Notes: a model not told the origin generated them from the letters alone. 64,000 nt of DNA from Methylobacterium tardum (GCF_023546765.1 NZ_CP097484.1:1892001-1956000), one strand, 5' to 3'; numbered from the stretch's first letter, positions 15,819 through 25,212 are shown. Program-made: numbers and translations.

Positions 15819-18095
15819 CTACGCTACATCCTCCAGGCGGATCGGCAGGCTGCGGATCCGGCGGCCGGTGGCGTGGTGGATTGCGTTGGCGATGGCCGCG
15901 TTCACCCCGATGATCCCGAGCTCGCCCAGGCCCTTCAGCCCCAGCGCGTCCACCTGATCGTCGGGATCGGGCACCAGCAGCGCCTCGACCTCCGGCACGT
16001 CGGCTGCCGTCGGGACGAGGTACTCGGCCAGATCCGGGTTGCGGTAGGCGGCGCCGTCGAGCACCGTCTCCTCGAGCAGCGCCGAGCCGAGGCCCCAGAT
16101 CATCCCGCCCGTGAGCTGGCTCTTCGCGGTCAGCGGGTTGAGGATGCGTCCCGCCGCGAAGGCGCCGGTGAGCCGCGCCACCCGGATCTCGCCGGTCTCG
16201 GCATGGACGTGGACCTCGGCGAACTGCGCTCCGAATGCCCAGGCCACGGCCTTCCCGGCCCCGCCGAAGGCGAGCCCGATATGGCCGCCGTGGAGCCCCT
16301 TGAGCGCCGTGTCCCGGTCGCCGCCCTCGGGCACGAAGGCCGCGACGGTCTCGACGCCCTCTGAGCCGATCGCCTCTGCGAGCGCGATCCCGGTCCCATC
16401 CGGGGCGATGAGCCGGCCGCCCGCGAGGCGTAAGCGCGCCGGATCCCGGCCGGCGAGGCGGCCCCCCTGCCCGGTCGCGGCCTGCGCCAGGACCTCGCGG
16501 ATCTGTCGGCAGCCGAGCGCCAGCGCGCTCATCAGGCTGGTCGTGGTGCTCGACCCGCCCGAGATGCCGGCGGCCGGCAGGTCCGTGTCGCCGAGCCGGA
16601 CCGTGACCCGCTCCACCGGCACGCCGAGCCCGTCCGCGGCGCCCATGGCGAGCAGCGTGGTGATGCCGTTGCCGATCTCGTGATGCGCGCAGGCCACCTC
16701 TGCCGACCCGTCCGGGCCGAGCCGGACCCGCATGGTCGCGGCGGCGATCTTCACGGGACGCACCGAGGTCGCGCAGCCCAGACCCACCCGCCAGGGACCG
16801 TCGCGCATGGCCCCCGGACGCGGCACCCGGCGCGACCAGCCGAAGGCTCGCGCGCCCGCGTCGAAGCAGGCCATCAGCGGCCGGGTCGAGAACGGTTTTC
16901 CGCTGACCGGATCGATTGCCGTGTCGTTGAGGCGGCGCAGGTCGATTGGGTCCATGCCGAGGGCCACCGCCATCTCGTCGACGGCGCTCTCCAGGGCGAA
17001 CAGGAACGGTACCTCCGGGGGCGCCCGCATCGGCCCGGGCGTGTTGCGGTCGACGCGGACGGCCCGCTCCTCGGTGCGGATGTTTGGGCAGGCGTAGAGG
17101 CTGGCGGTCACCTCCGCGCCCTCCATCACGAAGGGATCGAAGCGCGAGGTCACGGTCTCGGCCTCGTGAACCAGGGCGGTGAACCGGCCCGTCCGGTCGG
17201 CGCCGAGGCGGATCGTGTGGCGCGATTCCGGCCGGTAATTGGCGATGGTGAAGCAGTGCCGCCGGCTCGGCACCAGGGAGACCGGACGGCCGAGGCGCCG
17301 CGCCGCGAGGGCGACGAGGGCCGTGTGCTGCGACAGCGCGAATTTCGAGCCGAAATGGCCGCCGATCAGGCCCGCCACCACCCGCACGTTCGCGGGGTTG
17401 AGCCCCAGCTGCACCGCGAGCCCGTGCTGCACGGCGCCGACATAGCGGGTCGGCTCGTACACGGTGAGCCGGTCGCCGTCCCAGGCGGCCCGGGTGGTGA
17501 ACAGCTCGATCGGGTTGTGGTGCTGGACCGGCGTCGCGTAGCGCGCTTCGACCCGGACGGTGGCCTCCCGCAGACCCGCCTCGGCGTCGCCCCGGGCGAT
17601 GTCCTCGTGGTGCGGCTTGAGGTCGGCGAGGCGCACGGTCTCGGCGCCGGGCGCGTCGAAGCCGCCGGCGGCGGGCTCCTCCGCGTAGGAGACCGTGACC
17701 GCGCCGGCCGCGGCCTCGGCGGCCTCCAGGGTCTCGGCGACCACCAGCGCCACGATCTGGCCGGCATACGCCACGGCGTCGGAATCCAGCGGCCGGTGCG
17801 AGCTGTTGACATAGCCGCCGGCCATCAGGTGCTTCACCGGCGCCACCGCGCCCGCGAAATCCCGGTGGGTGAAGATCCCCAGAACCCCCGGCACCCGCGC
17901 GGCGGCCGCGAGGTCGAACCCGGTGATGCGGCCCCGGGCGATCGTGCTGGTCACCAGGGCCGCGTGGGCCGCGCCGGTCTCCGGCCCGGTCAGATCGGAG
18001 CTGTAGAGAGCCCGGCCGGTGACCTTGTCCGGGCCCTCGACCCGGGTATGGGCCTGGCCGAGATGCCTGTCGGATTCCCGCCCGTGCGCGTCCAT
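15819..18095 (-). CDS. Molybdenum hydroxylase large subunit, xanthine/aldehyde dehydrogenase family
   Basis: The molybdopterin-binding catalytic subunit of a xanthine dehydrogenase-family enzyme, 758 residues. Visible are HTRVEGPDKVTGRALYSSDL at the N-terminus, VQHHNPIE (substrate-channel Gln/His region), GGHFGSKFA near 245, the MRAPPEVPFLFALES block, and the C-terminal GLKGLGELGIIGVNAAIANA containing the catalytic Glu in GELG. The usual partner genes for [2Fe-2S] and FAD subunits are absent on both sides. No signal peptide is seen. Substrate unknown; the overall form is YagR/PaoC-like. Confidence 0.9.
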   Translation of the reverse strand: MDAHGRESDRHLGQAHTRVEGPDKVTGRALYSSDLTGPETGAAHAALVTSTIARGRITGFDLAAAARVPGVLGIFTHRDFAGAVAPVKHLMAGGYVNSSHRPLDSDAVAYAGQIVALVVAETLEAAEAAAGAVTVSYAEEPAAGGFDAPGAETVRLADLKPHHEDIARGDAEAGLREATVRVEARYATPVQHHNPIELFTTRAAWDGDRLTVYEPTRYVGAVQHGLAVQLGLNPANVRVVAGLIGGHFGSKFALSQHTALVALAARRLGRPVSLVPSRRHCFTIANYRPESRHTIRLGADRTGRFTALVHEAETVTSRFDPFVMEGAEVTASLYACPNIRTEERAVRVDRNTPGPMRAPPEVPFLFALESAVDEMAVALGMDPIDLRRLNDTAIDPVSGKPFSTRPLMACFDAGARAFGWSRRVPRPGAMRDGPWRVGLGCATSVRPVKIAAATMRVRLGPDGSAEVACAHHEIGNGITTLLAMGAADGLGVPVERVTVRLGDTDLPAAGISGGSSTTTSLMSALALGCRQIREVLAQAATGQGGRLAGRDPARLRLAGGRLIAPDGTGIALAEAIGSEGVETVAAFVPEGGDRDTALKGLHGGHIGLAFGGAGKAVAWAFGAQFAEVHVHAETGEIRVARLTGAFAAGRILNPLTAKSQLTGGMIWGLGSALLEETVLDGAAYRNPDLAEYLVPTAADVPEVEALLVPDPDDQVDALGLKGLGELGIIGVNAAIANAIHHATGRRIRSLPIRLEDVA

Positions 18096-18219
18096 GCCGC
18101 CCTCCCCGTCCGCGGCCGGTCGGGCCGCATCGCAAAGGGGGGAAGCGCCGTGAGGGCTCTACGGCTCCCCGAGCGGTGGGGCGACAGGATGCAGCGGCCA
18201 TGCCGACCCAGGCGTCATC

Positions 18220-18296
18220 GCGAGCGGAGCGAAGCGCCCCAGGGCAACGCGCCCTGGATCAGCGTGGCGCTGCCTGGATGGCTTCGCGCCGCGCGC
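18220..18296. repeat. Palindromic intergenic repeat
   Basis: Outer arms 18220-18235 and 18281-18296 are reverse complements at 14 of 16 positions, and an inner perfect 7-bp repeat (CCAGGGC at 18239-18245, GCCCTGG at 18251-18257) forms a second hairpin. The GCGAGCGGAGCGAAGC-type sequence is typical of palindromic elements scattered between genes in Methylobacterium. It lies downstream of the PepSY gene. Confidence 0.5.
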
Positions 18297-18307
18297 AAGA
18301 ACGGACG

Positions 18308-18335
18308 GGGCTGCGACGGAGTCCCGTCGCAGCCC
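18308..18335 (-). terminator. Hairpin downstream of the PepSY gene
   Basis: A perfect 12-bp stem (GGGCTGCGACGG / CCGTCGCAGCCC) with a four-base AGTC loop begins seven bases beyond the PepSY stop codon. No T-tract follows. Position suggests transcript termination of the minus-strand PepSY gene. Confidence 0.55.
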
Positions 18336-18341
18336 GCGCCC

Positions 18342-18911
18342 TCAGTTCAGGACCTTGCCGTCCGGCCCGACCTTGATCTCCTGCTCCTTGTCGGCGCCGG
18401 CGACCTTGATCTCGTACTGGACCGCGGAGCCGTCCTTCTCGACCTCGGCCTCGTAGGCCTTGCCGCCGCCGGCCTTCTGCTCGGCGATGGCGAGCGCGTC
18501 CTTCAGCGAGGTCTTGGCGTTCTGGAAGTCGGAGGCCTTCAGCCGGGTGAAGTAGCGCTCGATCGGCTGGTTCTCGGTCTTGTAGAGGGCGCCGGTATCG
18601 GCGTTGATGCCGTACTCGGCGAGCTTGCCGCTCGGGTAGACGACCTTGATCGCGTAATGGGCCGGATCCTTGCTGCCGGCCTTCTCGAAATCGGCGTCGA
18701 TGGCGCGGCCGCCCTTCTCGTCGCCCTGCGACTCGGCGGTGGCGAGCGCCTGGGCGAGGCCGACCTTGGCGGCCTTGGCGACCTGCCACTCCTGCAGGTT
18801 GCTGTCGGCCTTCGTGGCGGGCTCGGCCGGCTTCGCCGCGGGGGTCTGGGCCACGGCGAGGCTGGCGGAGAGGGCGAGCAGGCCGGCTGCGGCGGTGAGA
18901 CGGGTGATCAT
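18342..18911 (-). CDS. Secreted PepSY domain-containing protein
   Basis: A 189-residue exported protein. A Sec signal peptide (MITRLTAAAGLLALSASLAVAQ) is followed by two PepSY-like repeats: one near 45-110 (KVGLAQALATAESQ, YAIKVVYPSGKLAEYGINADTG) and one near 125-189 (TSLKDALAIAEQKAGG, YEIKVAGADKEQEIKVGPDG). PepSY domains are found in peptidase propeptides and in periplasmic sensors. No catalytic domain is attached. Probably periplasmic; partner unknown. Confidence 0.85.
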   Translation of the reverse strand: MITRLTAAAGLLALSASLAVAQTPAAKPAEPATKADSNLQEWQVAKAAKVGLAQALATAESQGDEKGGRAIDADFEKAGSKDPAHYAIKVVYPSGKLAEYGINADTGALYKTENQPIERYFTRLKASDFQNAKTSLKDALAIAEQKAGGGKAYEAEVEKDGSAVQYEIKVAGADKEQEIKVGPDGKVLN

Positions 18912-19141
18912 GGCGGATGTCCCTTTGCGGGTTCGTTCACGGGAGCGTGAAACGTCGCGTTCGGAAATTCGGTTGCCCGCAATCGGGAAAAATTCGGCTG
19001 CCCGCGCCGCGTTCGCGGAGAGGCACGCCGTCGCGCGGGGTCGGCCGCCCGGCGAGACGGGACGCGGATGCCTCTATATGAGACGCGGGTGATCCGGCGT
19101 GCCCCTGGGCGACGGCGGACTCCCCTCGGATGGAGCAGGCC

Positions 19142-19390
19142 ATGACCGCGAACGAGCCCGAGCCGCTGGACGATTTCACGCGCCTGCACGCCAAGCTGTC
19201 CGCCCTGGAGATCGTGCTCGGCGTCCTGATCGGGCGGCTCTCCGAGGAGAATCCGGAGATCCGCGAGGACGTGAAGCGCGACGTGGCGGCGATCCTGTCG
19301 GACCTGCCGATCGACGGCCCGAGCGAGGAGATGATCGCCGCCGAGGTCCGCCGCGCCGCCGAGGTCCTGACCAGCGTGTCGATCGGCTGA
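19142..19390 (+). CDS. Hypothetical protein, ~82 residues
   Basis: A small soluble, acidic, mostly helical protein (MTANEPEPLDDFTRLHAKLS, LGVLIGRLSEENPEIREDVK). Two ATGs are possible at 19130 and 19142; the second has GGAG six bases upstream and is preferred. Heptad-like leucines between about 15 and 40 suggest a short coiled coil. No family recognised. It converges with the SDR, with four bases between stops. Confidence 0.6.
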   Translation: MTANEPEPLDDFTRLHAKLSALEIVLGVLIGRLSEENPEIREDVKRDVAAILSDLPIDGPSEEMIAAEVRRAAEVLTSVSIG

Positions 19391-19394
19391 GCCG

Positions 19395-20159
19395 TCAGCG
19401 CGGCGGCATCCGCAGCGCCCCGTCGAGCCGGATCGTCTCGCCGTTCAGCATCGGGTTCTCGCAGATGTGGCGGACGAGGTCCGCGTATTCCGACGGGCGG
19501 CCGAGGCGGGCTGGGAACGGCACGCTCTGGCCGAGCGTGTCCTGCACGTCCTGGGGCAGCCCCGCCATCATCGGCGTCTCGAAGATGCCCGGCGCGATGG
19601 TGACCACCCGGATGCCGTGCCGGGCGAGTTCCCGGGCGATCGGCAAGGTCATGGACACCACCCCGCCCTTCGAGGCCGCGTAGGCGGCCTGCCCGATCTG
19701 GCCGTCGAAGGCGGCGATCGAGGCGGTGTTGACGATCACGCCCCGGGCGCCCGCCGCATCCGGCGCCTCCCGGGCGATGGCGTCGGCCGCCAGCCGGATC
19801 ATGTTGAAGGTGCCGACGAGGTTGACCGAGACCGCCCGCGCGAAGGTCTCGAGCCGGTGCGGCCCGTCGCGGCCGACCACCTTCTCCCCCGGCGCGATGC
19901 CGGCGCAGTTCACCAGCCCGTGGAGGTGCCCGAACGCGTCCAGCGCCGTCCGGACCGCCCCCGCCCCGTCCGCCTCGCGGGTGACGTCCGTCTCGACGAA
20001 GCGGGCCTGCGCCCCGAGATCCGCCGCCACCCGGGCGCCGGCCTCCCGGGCGATGTCGGCCACGACCACCCGGGCCCCCGCCGCCGCGAGCCCGCGCGCG
20101 GCCGCCTCGCCCAGGCCCGAACCCGCCCCGGTGACGATGAAGACCCGGTCCCTGATCAT
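19395..20159 (-). CDS. SDR dehydrogenase, 3-hydroxyacyl-CoA dehydrogenase type 2-like
   Basis: A 254-residue classical SDR. GAGSGLG is at 10-16, the NCAG variant near 82, catalytic Ser in NTAS and Tyr-Lys in YAASKGG near 158-162, followed by [13 protein letters not shown], which together with the C-terminal [15 protein letters not shown] resembles the HSD17B10/FabG-like 3-hydroxyacyl-CoA dehydrogenases of beta-oxidation. The ATG at 20159 (MIRDRVF) has a GGGGGAG ribosome site; an upstream in-frame ATG would add an unrelated Arg-rich leader. It is divergent from the SGNH hydrolase gene. Confidence 0.87.
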   Translation of the reverse strand: MIRDRVFIVTGAGSGLGEAAARGLAAAGARVVVADIAREAGARVAADLGAQARFVETDVTREADGAGAVRTALDAFGHLHGLVNCAGIAPGEKVVGRDGPHRLETFARAVSVNLVGTFNMIRLAADAIAREAPDAAGARGVIVNTASIAAFDGQIGQAAYAASKGGVVSMTLPIARELARHGIRVVTIAPGIFETPMMAGLPQDVQDTLGQSVPFPARLGRPSEYADLVRHICENPMLNGETIRLDGALRMPPR

Positions 20160-20280
20160 CCTGGCTCCCCCTGTCCCGGGCGGCACGGCCGCCCGGCCTC
20201 GACACGTGACGTAGCGCGGCACCGGGCAGGCCGGAAGACGCCCCCGCCCGGCCCGTTGCGCCGGATCGTCAGCTTGGCCA

Positions 20281-20309
20281 TTGACGTGTGACTTTTTCCC
20301 ACATAAAGG
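20281..20309 (+). promoter_or_regulatory. Putative sigma-70 promoter for the SGNH hydrolase gene
   Basis: TTGACG (20281-20286) and TAAAGG (20304-20309) are separated by 17 bases in an AT-rich patch of the 323-base divergent region between the SDR and the SGNH hydrolase. The -35 is strong, the -10 weak. The rest of this region (20160-20482) holds nothing else I recognise; the leader before the preferred ATG at 20483 would be about 165 bases. Confidence 0.35.
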
Positions 20310-20482
20310 TTAGTGATGCGATCCGATGTATTGGTTCGTATTTCGATCTGTTTCCGGCGTCTCTCGGCGCGATCACTAGACATTCTGCCGCCGGTAATCG
20401 GTCGAGCGGCAGCGACGATCTTCGTCAAGCGCCCGTACACCCATTCCGGGTGTGCGATCCCCCACGTCTGCTCAGGACACGC

Positions 20483-21223
20483 ATGCGCGCTTCATGGATC
20501 GGGAAAGCCGCCCGGCACTGGCGTCACGGCCGGATCGTCGGCCGCCGCTTCGCCGAGCGGCGCACCGCCATCGGCGCCGCGCTCCGCGCCGCCGGGCCGG
20601 ACAGCGTGCTGCTCGCCGGCAATTCCCACGCGGAGTTCCTCGGAACGCCGGATTTCGGCGGCCGGCCCTGCATCAACCTCGCCGTTGGCGGCAGCACCGC
20701 GGCCGATTGCGCCAGGCATCTGGCGGCTCTGCGCGTTCCGGTCCGCTGCGCGGCCTCGGTGCTGATCATCGGCACCAACGACATCCAGCGCTGGCGGCAT
20801 CCGGAGCGAGCCCGGAGCGTCGAGCGCTTCGAGGCGCAGGCCCGATGCATCCTGCGGATCCTGGAGGGCTGGTCGGCGCGGGTCCTCGTGGCCGCCGTCC
20901 CGCCGATCGGGGCCTGGGCGACCGGCCGGGATCCGGCCGCGATCGCCGCCTTCTCCGGCCGCCTCGCGGCGCTCTGCGCGGAGCGGGGCCACGGCTTCAT
21001 CGACCCGTTCGCGGCCCTGCGCGACGGTCCCGGGGGCCTTGCCGGGCCGGGCCTGTACCGGGACGGCGTCCATCTCGCCGATTACACGGCCCTGGCCGCC
21101 GAGATCGTCCGCCTGGCGGTGACCGATCCGGCCCTGTCCGCGCCGCGGACGGTCCGCGCGGTTGCGCCGGCCTCGGCGCCGCCCCTGCGGGTCCTGCACG
21201 CGGCCTGGGGCCTCCGCCCATGA
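20483..21223 (+). CDS. SGNH/GDSL-type hydrolase family protein
   Basis: A 246-residue protein with the SGNH esterase fold. Block I is LLAGNSHAEFLG (the GDS replaced by GNS, keeping the nucleophile Ser), block II Gly lies in VGGST, block III is IIGTNDIQ (Asn) and block V is YRDGVHLADY (Asp/His pair). No signal peptide is present from the preferred ATG at 20483, which has an AGGA ribosome site; a longer in-frame start at 20288 would add a non-homologous leader. Substrate unknown, plausibly an acetylated carbohydrate or lipid. It overlaps the next small gene by four bases. Confidence 0.8.
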   Translation: MRASWIGKAARHWRHGRIVGRRFAERRTAIGAALRAAGPDSVLLAGNSHAEFLGTPDFGGRPCINLAVGGSTAADCARHLAALRVPVRCAASVLIIGTNDIQRWRHPERARSVERFEAQARCILRILEGWSARVLVAAVPPIGAWATGRDPAAIAAFSGRLAALCAERGHGFIDPFAALRDGPGGLAGPGLYRDGVHLADYTALAAEIVRLAVTDPALSAPRTVRAVAPASAPPLRVLHAAWGLRP

Positions 21224-21513
21224 GCCTCCGCGCCCGCCCGGACGGGCCCGGGCACCCTGTGCCCATGCGCGCCTGGCCGGAGGATGAGGCGCTCTGGCTC
21301 GACGAGAACGGCGTCCGGCGCCCCCAGGCCGCGCGCCACGTCCTCGCGAGCCTGGCAGCCCTCGACCGCCGGGGTCGGTACGCGGCCCGCGCGGAGGGCG
21401 CGGCCCGGATCCTGACCGGGCCGGTCAGCGCCCTGGCGCTGCGCGACGCCGAAGCCGCGATCGGCTTCGTCTTCAGCGTGACGCCCTACGGGTATGGCGA
21501 GGAGGCCTTCTGA
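21220..21513 (+). CDS. Hypothetical protein, 97 residues
   Basis: Starts at an ATG overlapping the SGNH hydrolase stop (ATGA), implying translational coupling. The sequence (DEALWLDENGVRRPQAARHV, FVFSVTPYGYGEEAF at the C-terminus) has no membrane segment or known motif. An ATG at residue 16 is an alternative start. Coupling suggests it works with the hydrolase. Confidence 0.55.
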   Translation: MSLRARPDGPGHPVPMRAWPEDEALWLDENGVRRPQAARHVLASLAALDRRGRYAARAEGAARILTGPVSALALRDAEAAIGFVFSVTPYGYGEEAF

Positions 21514-21583
21514 GGGCGGGGGGACTGTCACGCGCGGGGGCCGCACCCCGATGCGGCGCACGACCTGGGACGGGCCGCCCCCG

Positions 21584-22357
21584 CTAGGGTGGGCTCGTGC
21601 ACAGCAGGGTCGGCGCGCAGACCGCCCGGAAGCCGGCCCGGGCGTAGAGCGCCTCGACGCCGCCGCCGGCCGGGCATTGCAGGAAGACCTGGGCGGCCCC
21701 GCGCGCCCGCGCCTCGCGCAGGGCCGCGGCGGTCACGGCCGTGCCCAGTCCCCGGCGCTGCCGGTCGGCCCGGGTGCTGACGTTGTAGAGCCCGGCCGTG
21801 TCGCCGCGCAGATAGAGGCTCGCGCAGGCCGCCGGGCCGCCGGCATCGCTGAGGACGATGTGGACCGGCGCGAGCCCGGGCCGCCCCCGGGCCGCCCGGA
21901 GCGCCGGCAGGTAGTGGCGGCGCAGATGCGTGCGCACGGCGGGGTCGTCGGAGAGGTTGGCGAAGACCGCCTCGAAATCCGGTCCGGGCGCGGGGGCGGC
22001 GTGCACGGCGACCGAGGCGCCCGAGACGGCCTGCACCGCCGACGGCCGCGCCACCATCCAGCACGCCGGATAGCGGGCGGCGGCCTCGAACAGGGCGTCC
22101 AGGGCCGCGACCTCCTCGGGGTCGCGGGCCAGGAAGGCCGGCGCGCGGGCGCGCCCGAGGGCCGCCGCCCCCGCCCAGGCGAACTGGTCCGGACGGCGCA
22201 CCCCGTAGGCGAAATTCAGGGTCGGGTCCGGGATGCCGCGCGACCAGACATAGCCGGCCCCTCCGGGCCCGTGCTCGACCCCGTCGATCAGGGAGCCGGT
22301 CAGCGCCGCGACATGGGCGTCGCGCAGGGTCTCGAACCCGCAATCGGGATCCCGCAT
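21584..22357 (-). CDS. GNAT family N-acetyltransferase
   Basis: A 257-residue acetyltransferase. The acetyl-CoA-binding motif is in the C-terminal half: LYNVSTRADRQRRGLGTAVT (R-x-x-G-x-G/A) followed by AALREARARGAAQVFLQCP and LYARAGFRAV. The N-terminal ~120 residues are a variable domain. The ATG lies two bases after the NRPS stop, so it is the second gene of the NRPS transcript. It may acylate a siderophore precursor, confer self-protection or be unrelated; the specific substrate cannot be inferred. Confidence 0.82.
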   Translation of the reverse strand: MRDPDCGFETLRDAHVAALTGSLIDGVEHGPGGAGYVWSRGIPDPTLNFAYGVRRPDQFAWAGAAALGRARAPAFLARDPEEVAALDALFEAAARYPACWMVARPSAVQAVSGASVAVHAAPAPGPDFEAVFANLSDDPAVRTHLRRHYLPALRAARGRPGLAPVHIVLSDAGGPAACASLYLRGDTAGLYNVSTRADRQRRGLGTAVTAAALREARARGAAQVFLQCPAGGGVEALYARAGFRAVCAPTLLCTSPP

Positions 22358-22359
22358 GG

Positions 22360-25212
22360 TCAGGCCGCGCTCCAGACCGGTGACGCGGCCGTCAGCGCGG
22401 CGATCCGGGCGTGCAGGTGCGGCGACAGCACGATGTCGAGATGGTCGGTCTCCGGGACGGTCTCCACCGCGAGGAGCCGGCCGGTGAGCGGAGCCCAATC
22501 GATCACCGGCAGGCCCCGAGCCAGGGAGTCTGCGGCCACGAAGCTCCGGATCGGCACCGCGCCCGGCTCCAGCCGCAGGGTGCGGAACTGGATGGCGTGG
22601 TCGACCAGCGTCCAGAGCATCCGCTCCCGGCTGCCGACCTCGGGTCCGTCGGCGGGGAGCGGCTGCGGCTCGGCCGCGAGGAAGCGCAGGAACTGCGCCT
22701 CCGCCTCCGGATCCATGCGGGCGCGCAGGGCCTCCCAATGGGGCCGCATCGGCGCGCGGTCGAGCCAGGCCGCCAGCATCGCCGCGTGCGCCGCCCGCTC
22801 CTCGGGCCCGAGCGGCCGCCCGGCGCCGGGGGCGAAGGTGGGCTCCAGCCCGCAGGCGTCGAGCATCCCGACCCAGTCCAGGGGGAAGTCCGGGCCGAGA
22901 CGGCGGGCGGTCTCGTAGGCGAGAACGCCGCCCCAGGACCAGCCCAGGAACACGCACCGGCCCGCCCGGTCGCACATCAGGGCGCGCACCCGCTCGGCAT
23001 AGGCGGCGGCGAGGTCGGCGACAGCCGGCAGGGGCCGCACGTCCTCGACCAGCGAGGCGCAGAGAAAGCCGTGCGCCGCCTGCTCCGGTCCGAGATGGGC
23101 AACCAGGGGCTCGTATTCCCGGGTGCTGACGAGCAGCCCCGGGAACAGCACGAGCAGCGGCCGGCCGCTGCCCGGGCGTCCGGCGGACAGCTGGACCATA
23201 GGGGCCGGCCCGTCCGCGGCGGAGGCCGCGCCGTCCTCGATCCGGGCCGCCAGCTCGGCGATGGTCGGATCGCGCAGGAGATCCGCCACCCCGATCCCGC
23301 CCCGGGGCGCGATCAGGCGCAGGCGCGCCACCAGCCGCAGGGCCGAGAGGGAATCGCCGCCGAGTTCGAAGAAGCGCCGATCCGCGACCCGGACCGGGAA
23401 GCCCAGCACCTCGGACCAGATTCCCGCGAGCCGCCGCTCCGAGGCGGTGGCCGGCGGCCGCCCGCGCCGGTCGTCGGCGGCGGGATCCGGCAGGGCGTTG
23501 CGGTCGAGCTTGCCGTTGGCGGTCACCGGCAGCCGGTCGAGCAGCGTCAGGCTCGCCGGCACCATCGGCTCCGGCAGGGTGCGGGCGAGGCCGGCGCGCA
23601 GGCGCCCGGCCTCCAGACGCCGGCCGGGGGCCGGGACGACGTAGCCCGCCAGATAGGCGCCGGCCGGCCCGTCCCGGCGCAGGATGATCGCCTCCGCGAC
23701 CCCCGGCAGCCCGCGGAGCGCCGCCTCGACCTCGCCGATCTCGATCCGGTGGCCGCGGATCTTGACCTGATCGTCCGCCCGGCCCGCGAAGGCGAGGCTG
23801 CCGTCGGGCCGCCGCCACACCCGGTCGCCGGTGCGGTACATCCGGCCGCCGCCTTCCGCGAACGGGTCCGGCAGGAAGCGCTCGGCGGTGAGCGCGGGTT
23901 GCCGCCAGTAGCCCCGGGCGAGGCCGCCGCCGATGTAGAGCTCGCCGGTCTCCCCCTCCCCCACGGGTTCGAGGTCGGGCCCCAGCACGTAGGCCGCCCG
24001 GGCCCCGACCGGTCCGCCGATCGGCGCGTAGGGCTCGTCGAAGGTCGTCTCCGGCGGCACCTTCCAGATCAGCGGCGAGATCACGCACTCGGTCGGGCCG
24101 TAGCCGTTGATCAGCAGCCGGGGCTTCAGGGCGCGGCCGAGCCGCGCGAAGGTCTCGCGGGCCATGCCCTCGCCGCCGAAGGAGTAGACCTCGACCGAGG
24201 GCGCCGCGCCCAGCCGCTCGGCCCATTCGGCGAGCTGGCCGATGAAGCTGGTGGGAAAGCCCGCATGGGTCACCCGGTGACGGCGGATCTGCGCCAGGGT
24301 CTCGGCCGCGGTCCAGAGCTCGGGTCCGCGCAGCACGATGCAGCCGCCGGCGATGAGCGGCGTCATCCAGCGCTCGTGGGCGCCGTCGAAGGCGAAGGAC
24401 AGGACGTGGAGCTCGCGCGAGGCCTCGCCCATCGCGTAGGCCGCCGCGGTGGTGCGGCAATGCATGGCGAGCGGTCCGTGCTCGACGAGGACGCCCTTCG
24501 GCGTGCCCGTCGAGCCCGAGGTGTAGATCAGGTAGGCCGGATCCCCGGGCTCCGGCATGGCGGCGGCCGGGTCGGCGGGCCAGGCGGCCAAGGCGGCGGG
24601 ATCGAACCGCGCGATCCCGGCGGGCAGCGCGAGGCGTTCGGCGATCTCGGGGGTCGTGAGACAGTGCGCAATGGCGGCATCCGCCAGCATCATCCGCACC
24701 CGGGCCGCCGGGTAGGCGGGATCAAGGGGCAGGAAGGCGGCGCCGGCGCGCAGCACCCCGAGCAGCGCCACGATCAGGTCCGGGGACCGGTCCAGCGCCA
24801 CCGCGACCCGGTCGCCGCGCCCGATCCCGCGCGCGGCGAGCCCGGCCGCCAGGGCGGCCGCCCGGGCGTCCAGGGCGCCGCGGGTGAGGATCTCCCCGTC
24901 GAACAGCACGGCCGGCCGCTCCGGTGCCGCCGCGGCGAGGCGGGCGAGGCGGGCCGGGACGGTCTCGCGGTCGGCGTCGGGGGCGGGCTCCGTCGCCTGG
25001 GCCGGCCCGGGCGCGTGCGCCGGATCCGCGATCCAGGCGCGCGCCGCGTCGATCCCGCAGGGATCGCAGGCACGCGTCCAGCCGGCGGGCAGCGCGCGCC
25101 GAGCCGGCCAGAACGCGCCGTGCCCGGCCCGGTCGAACGCCACCACCACCGGGCCCTGCGTCCAATCCGCTCGCGTCTCCGCGCTCGCCTCCTGACCGGC
25201 CTGCCTGTCCAT
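22360..25212 (-). CDS. Siderophore non-ribosomal peptide synthetase, MbtH-A-T-TE
   Basis: A 950-residue single-module synthetase. Order: MbtH-like segment at about 17-62 (GAFWPARRALPAGW), adenylation domain at about 84-575 (YTSGSTGTPKG 230-240, FDGAHERW near 275, NGYGPTE 369-375, YRTGDRVW near 459, NGKLDR 566-571), thiolation domain with FFELGGDSL (Ser621), and thioesterase with GWSWGG (Ser759). There is no condensation domain. The ATG at 25212 has an AGGAG site; an upstream in-frame ATG adds an unrelated Arg/Cys-rich leader. Together with the adjacent ornithine hydroxylase and acyltransferase it should activate an N-hydroxy-N-acyl-ornithine-like residue, with TE-driven oligomerisation or release. 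Divergent from those genes across 176 bases. Confidence 0.88.
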   Translation of the reverse strand: MDRQAGQEASAETRADWTQGPVVVAFDRAGHGAFWPARRALPAGWTRACDPCGIDAARAWIADPAHAPGPAQATEPAPDADRETVPARLARLAAAAPERPAVLFDGEILTRGALDARAAALAAGLAARGIGRGDRVAVALDRSPDLIVALLGVLRAGAAFLPLDPAYPAARVRMMLADAAIAHCLTTPEIAERLALPAGIARFDPAALAAWPADPAAAMPEPGDPAYLIYTSGSTGTPKGVLVEHGPLAMHCRTTAAAYAMGEASRELHVLSFAFDGAHERWMTPLIAGGCIVLRGPELWTAAETLAQIRRHRVTHAGFPTSFIGQLAEWAERLGAAPSVEVYSFGGEGMARETFARLGRALKPRLLINGYGPTECVISPLIWKVPPETTFDEPYAPIGGPVGARAAYVLGPDLEPVGEGETGELYIGGGLARGYWRQPALTAERFLPDPFAEGGGRMYRTGDRVWRRPDGSLAFAGRADDQVKIRGHRIEIGEVEAALRGLPGVAEAIILRRDGPAGAYLAGYVVPAPGRRLEAGRLRAGLARTLPEPMVPASLTLLDRLPVTANGKLDRNALPDPAADDRRGRPPATASERRLAGIWSEVLGFPVRVADRRFFELGGDSLSALRLVARLRLIAPRGGIGVADLLRDPTIAELAARIEDGAASAADGPAPMVQLSAGRPGSGRPLLVLFPGLLVSTREYEPLVAHLGPEQAAHGFLCASLVEDVRPLPAVADLAAAYAERVRALMCDRAGRCVFLGWSWGGVLAYETARRLGPDFPLDWVGMLDACGLEPTFAPGAGRPLGPEERAAHAAMLAAWLDRAPMRPHWEALRARMDPEAEAQFLRFLAAEPQPLPADGPEVGSRERMLWTLVDHAIQFRTLRLEPGAVPIRSFVAADSLARGLPVIDWAPLTGRLLAVETVPETDHLDIVLSPHLHARIAALTAASPVWSAA

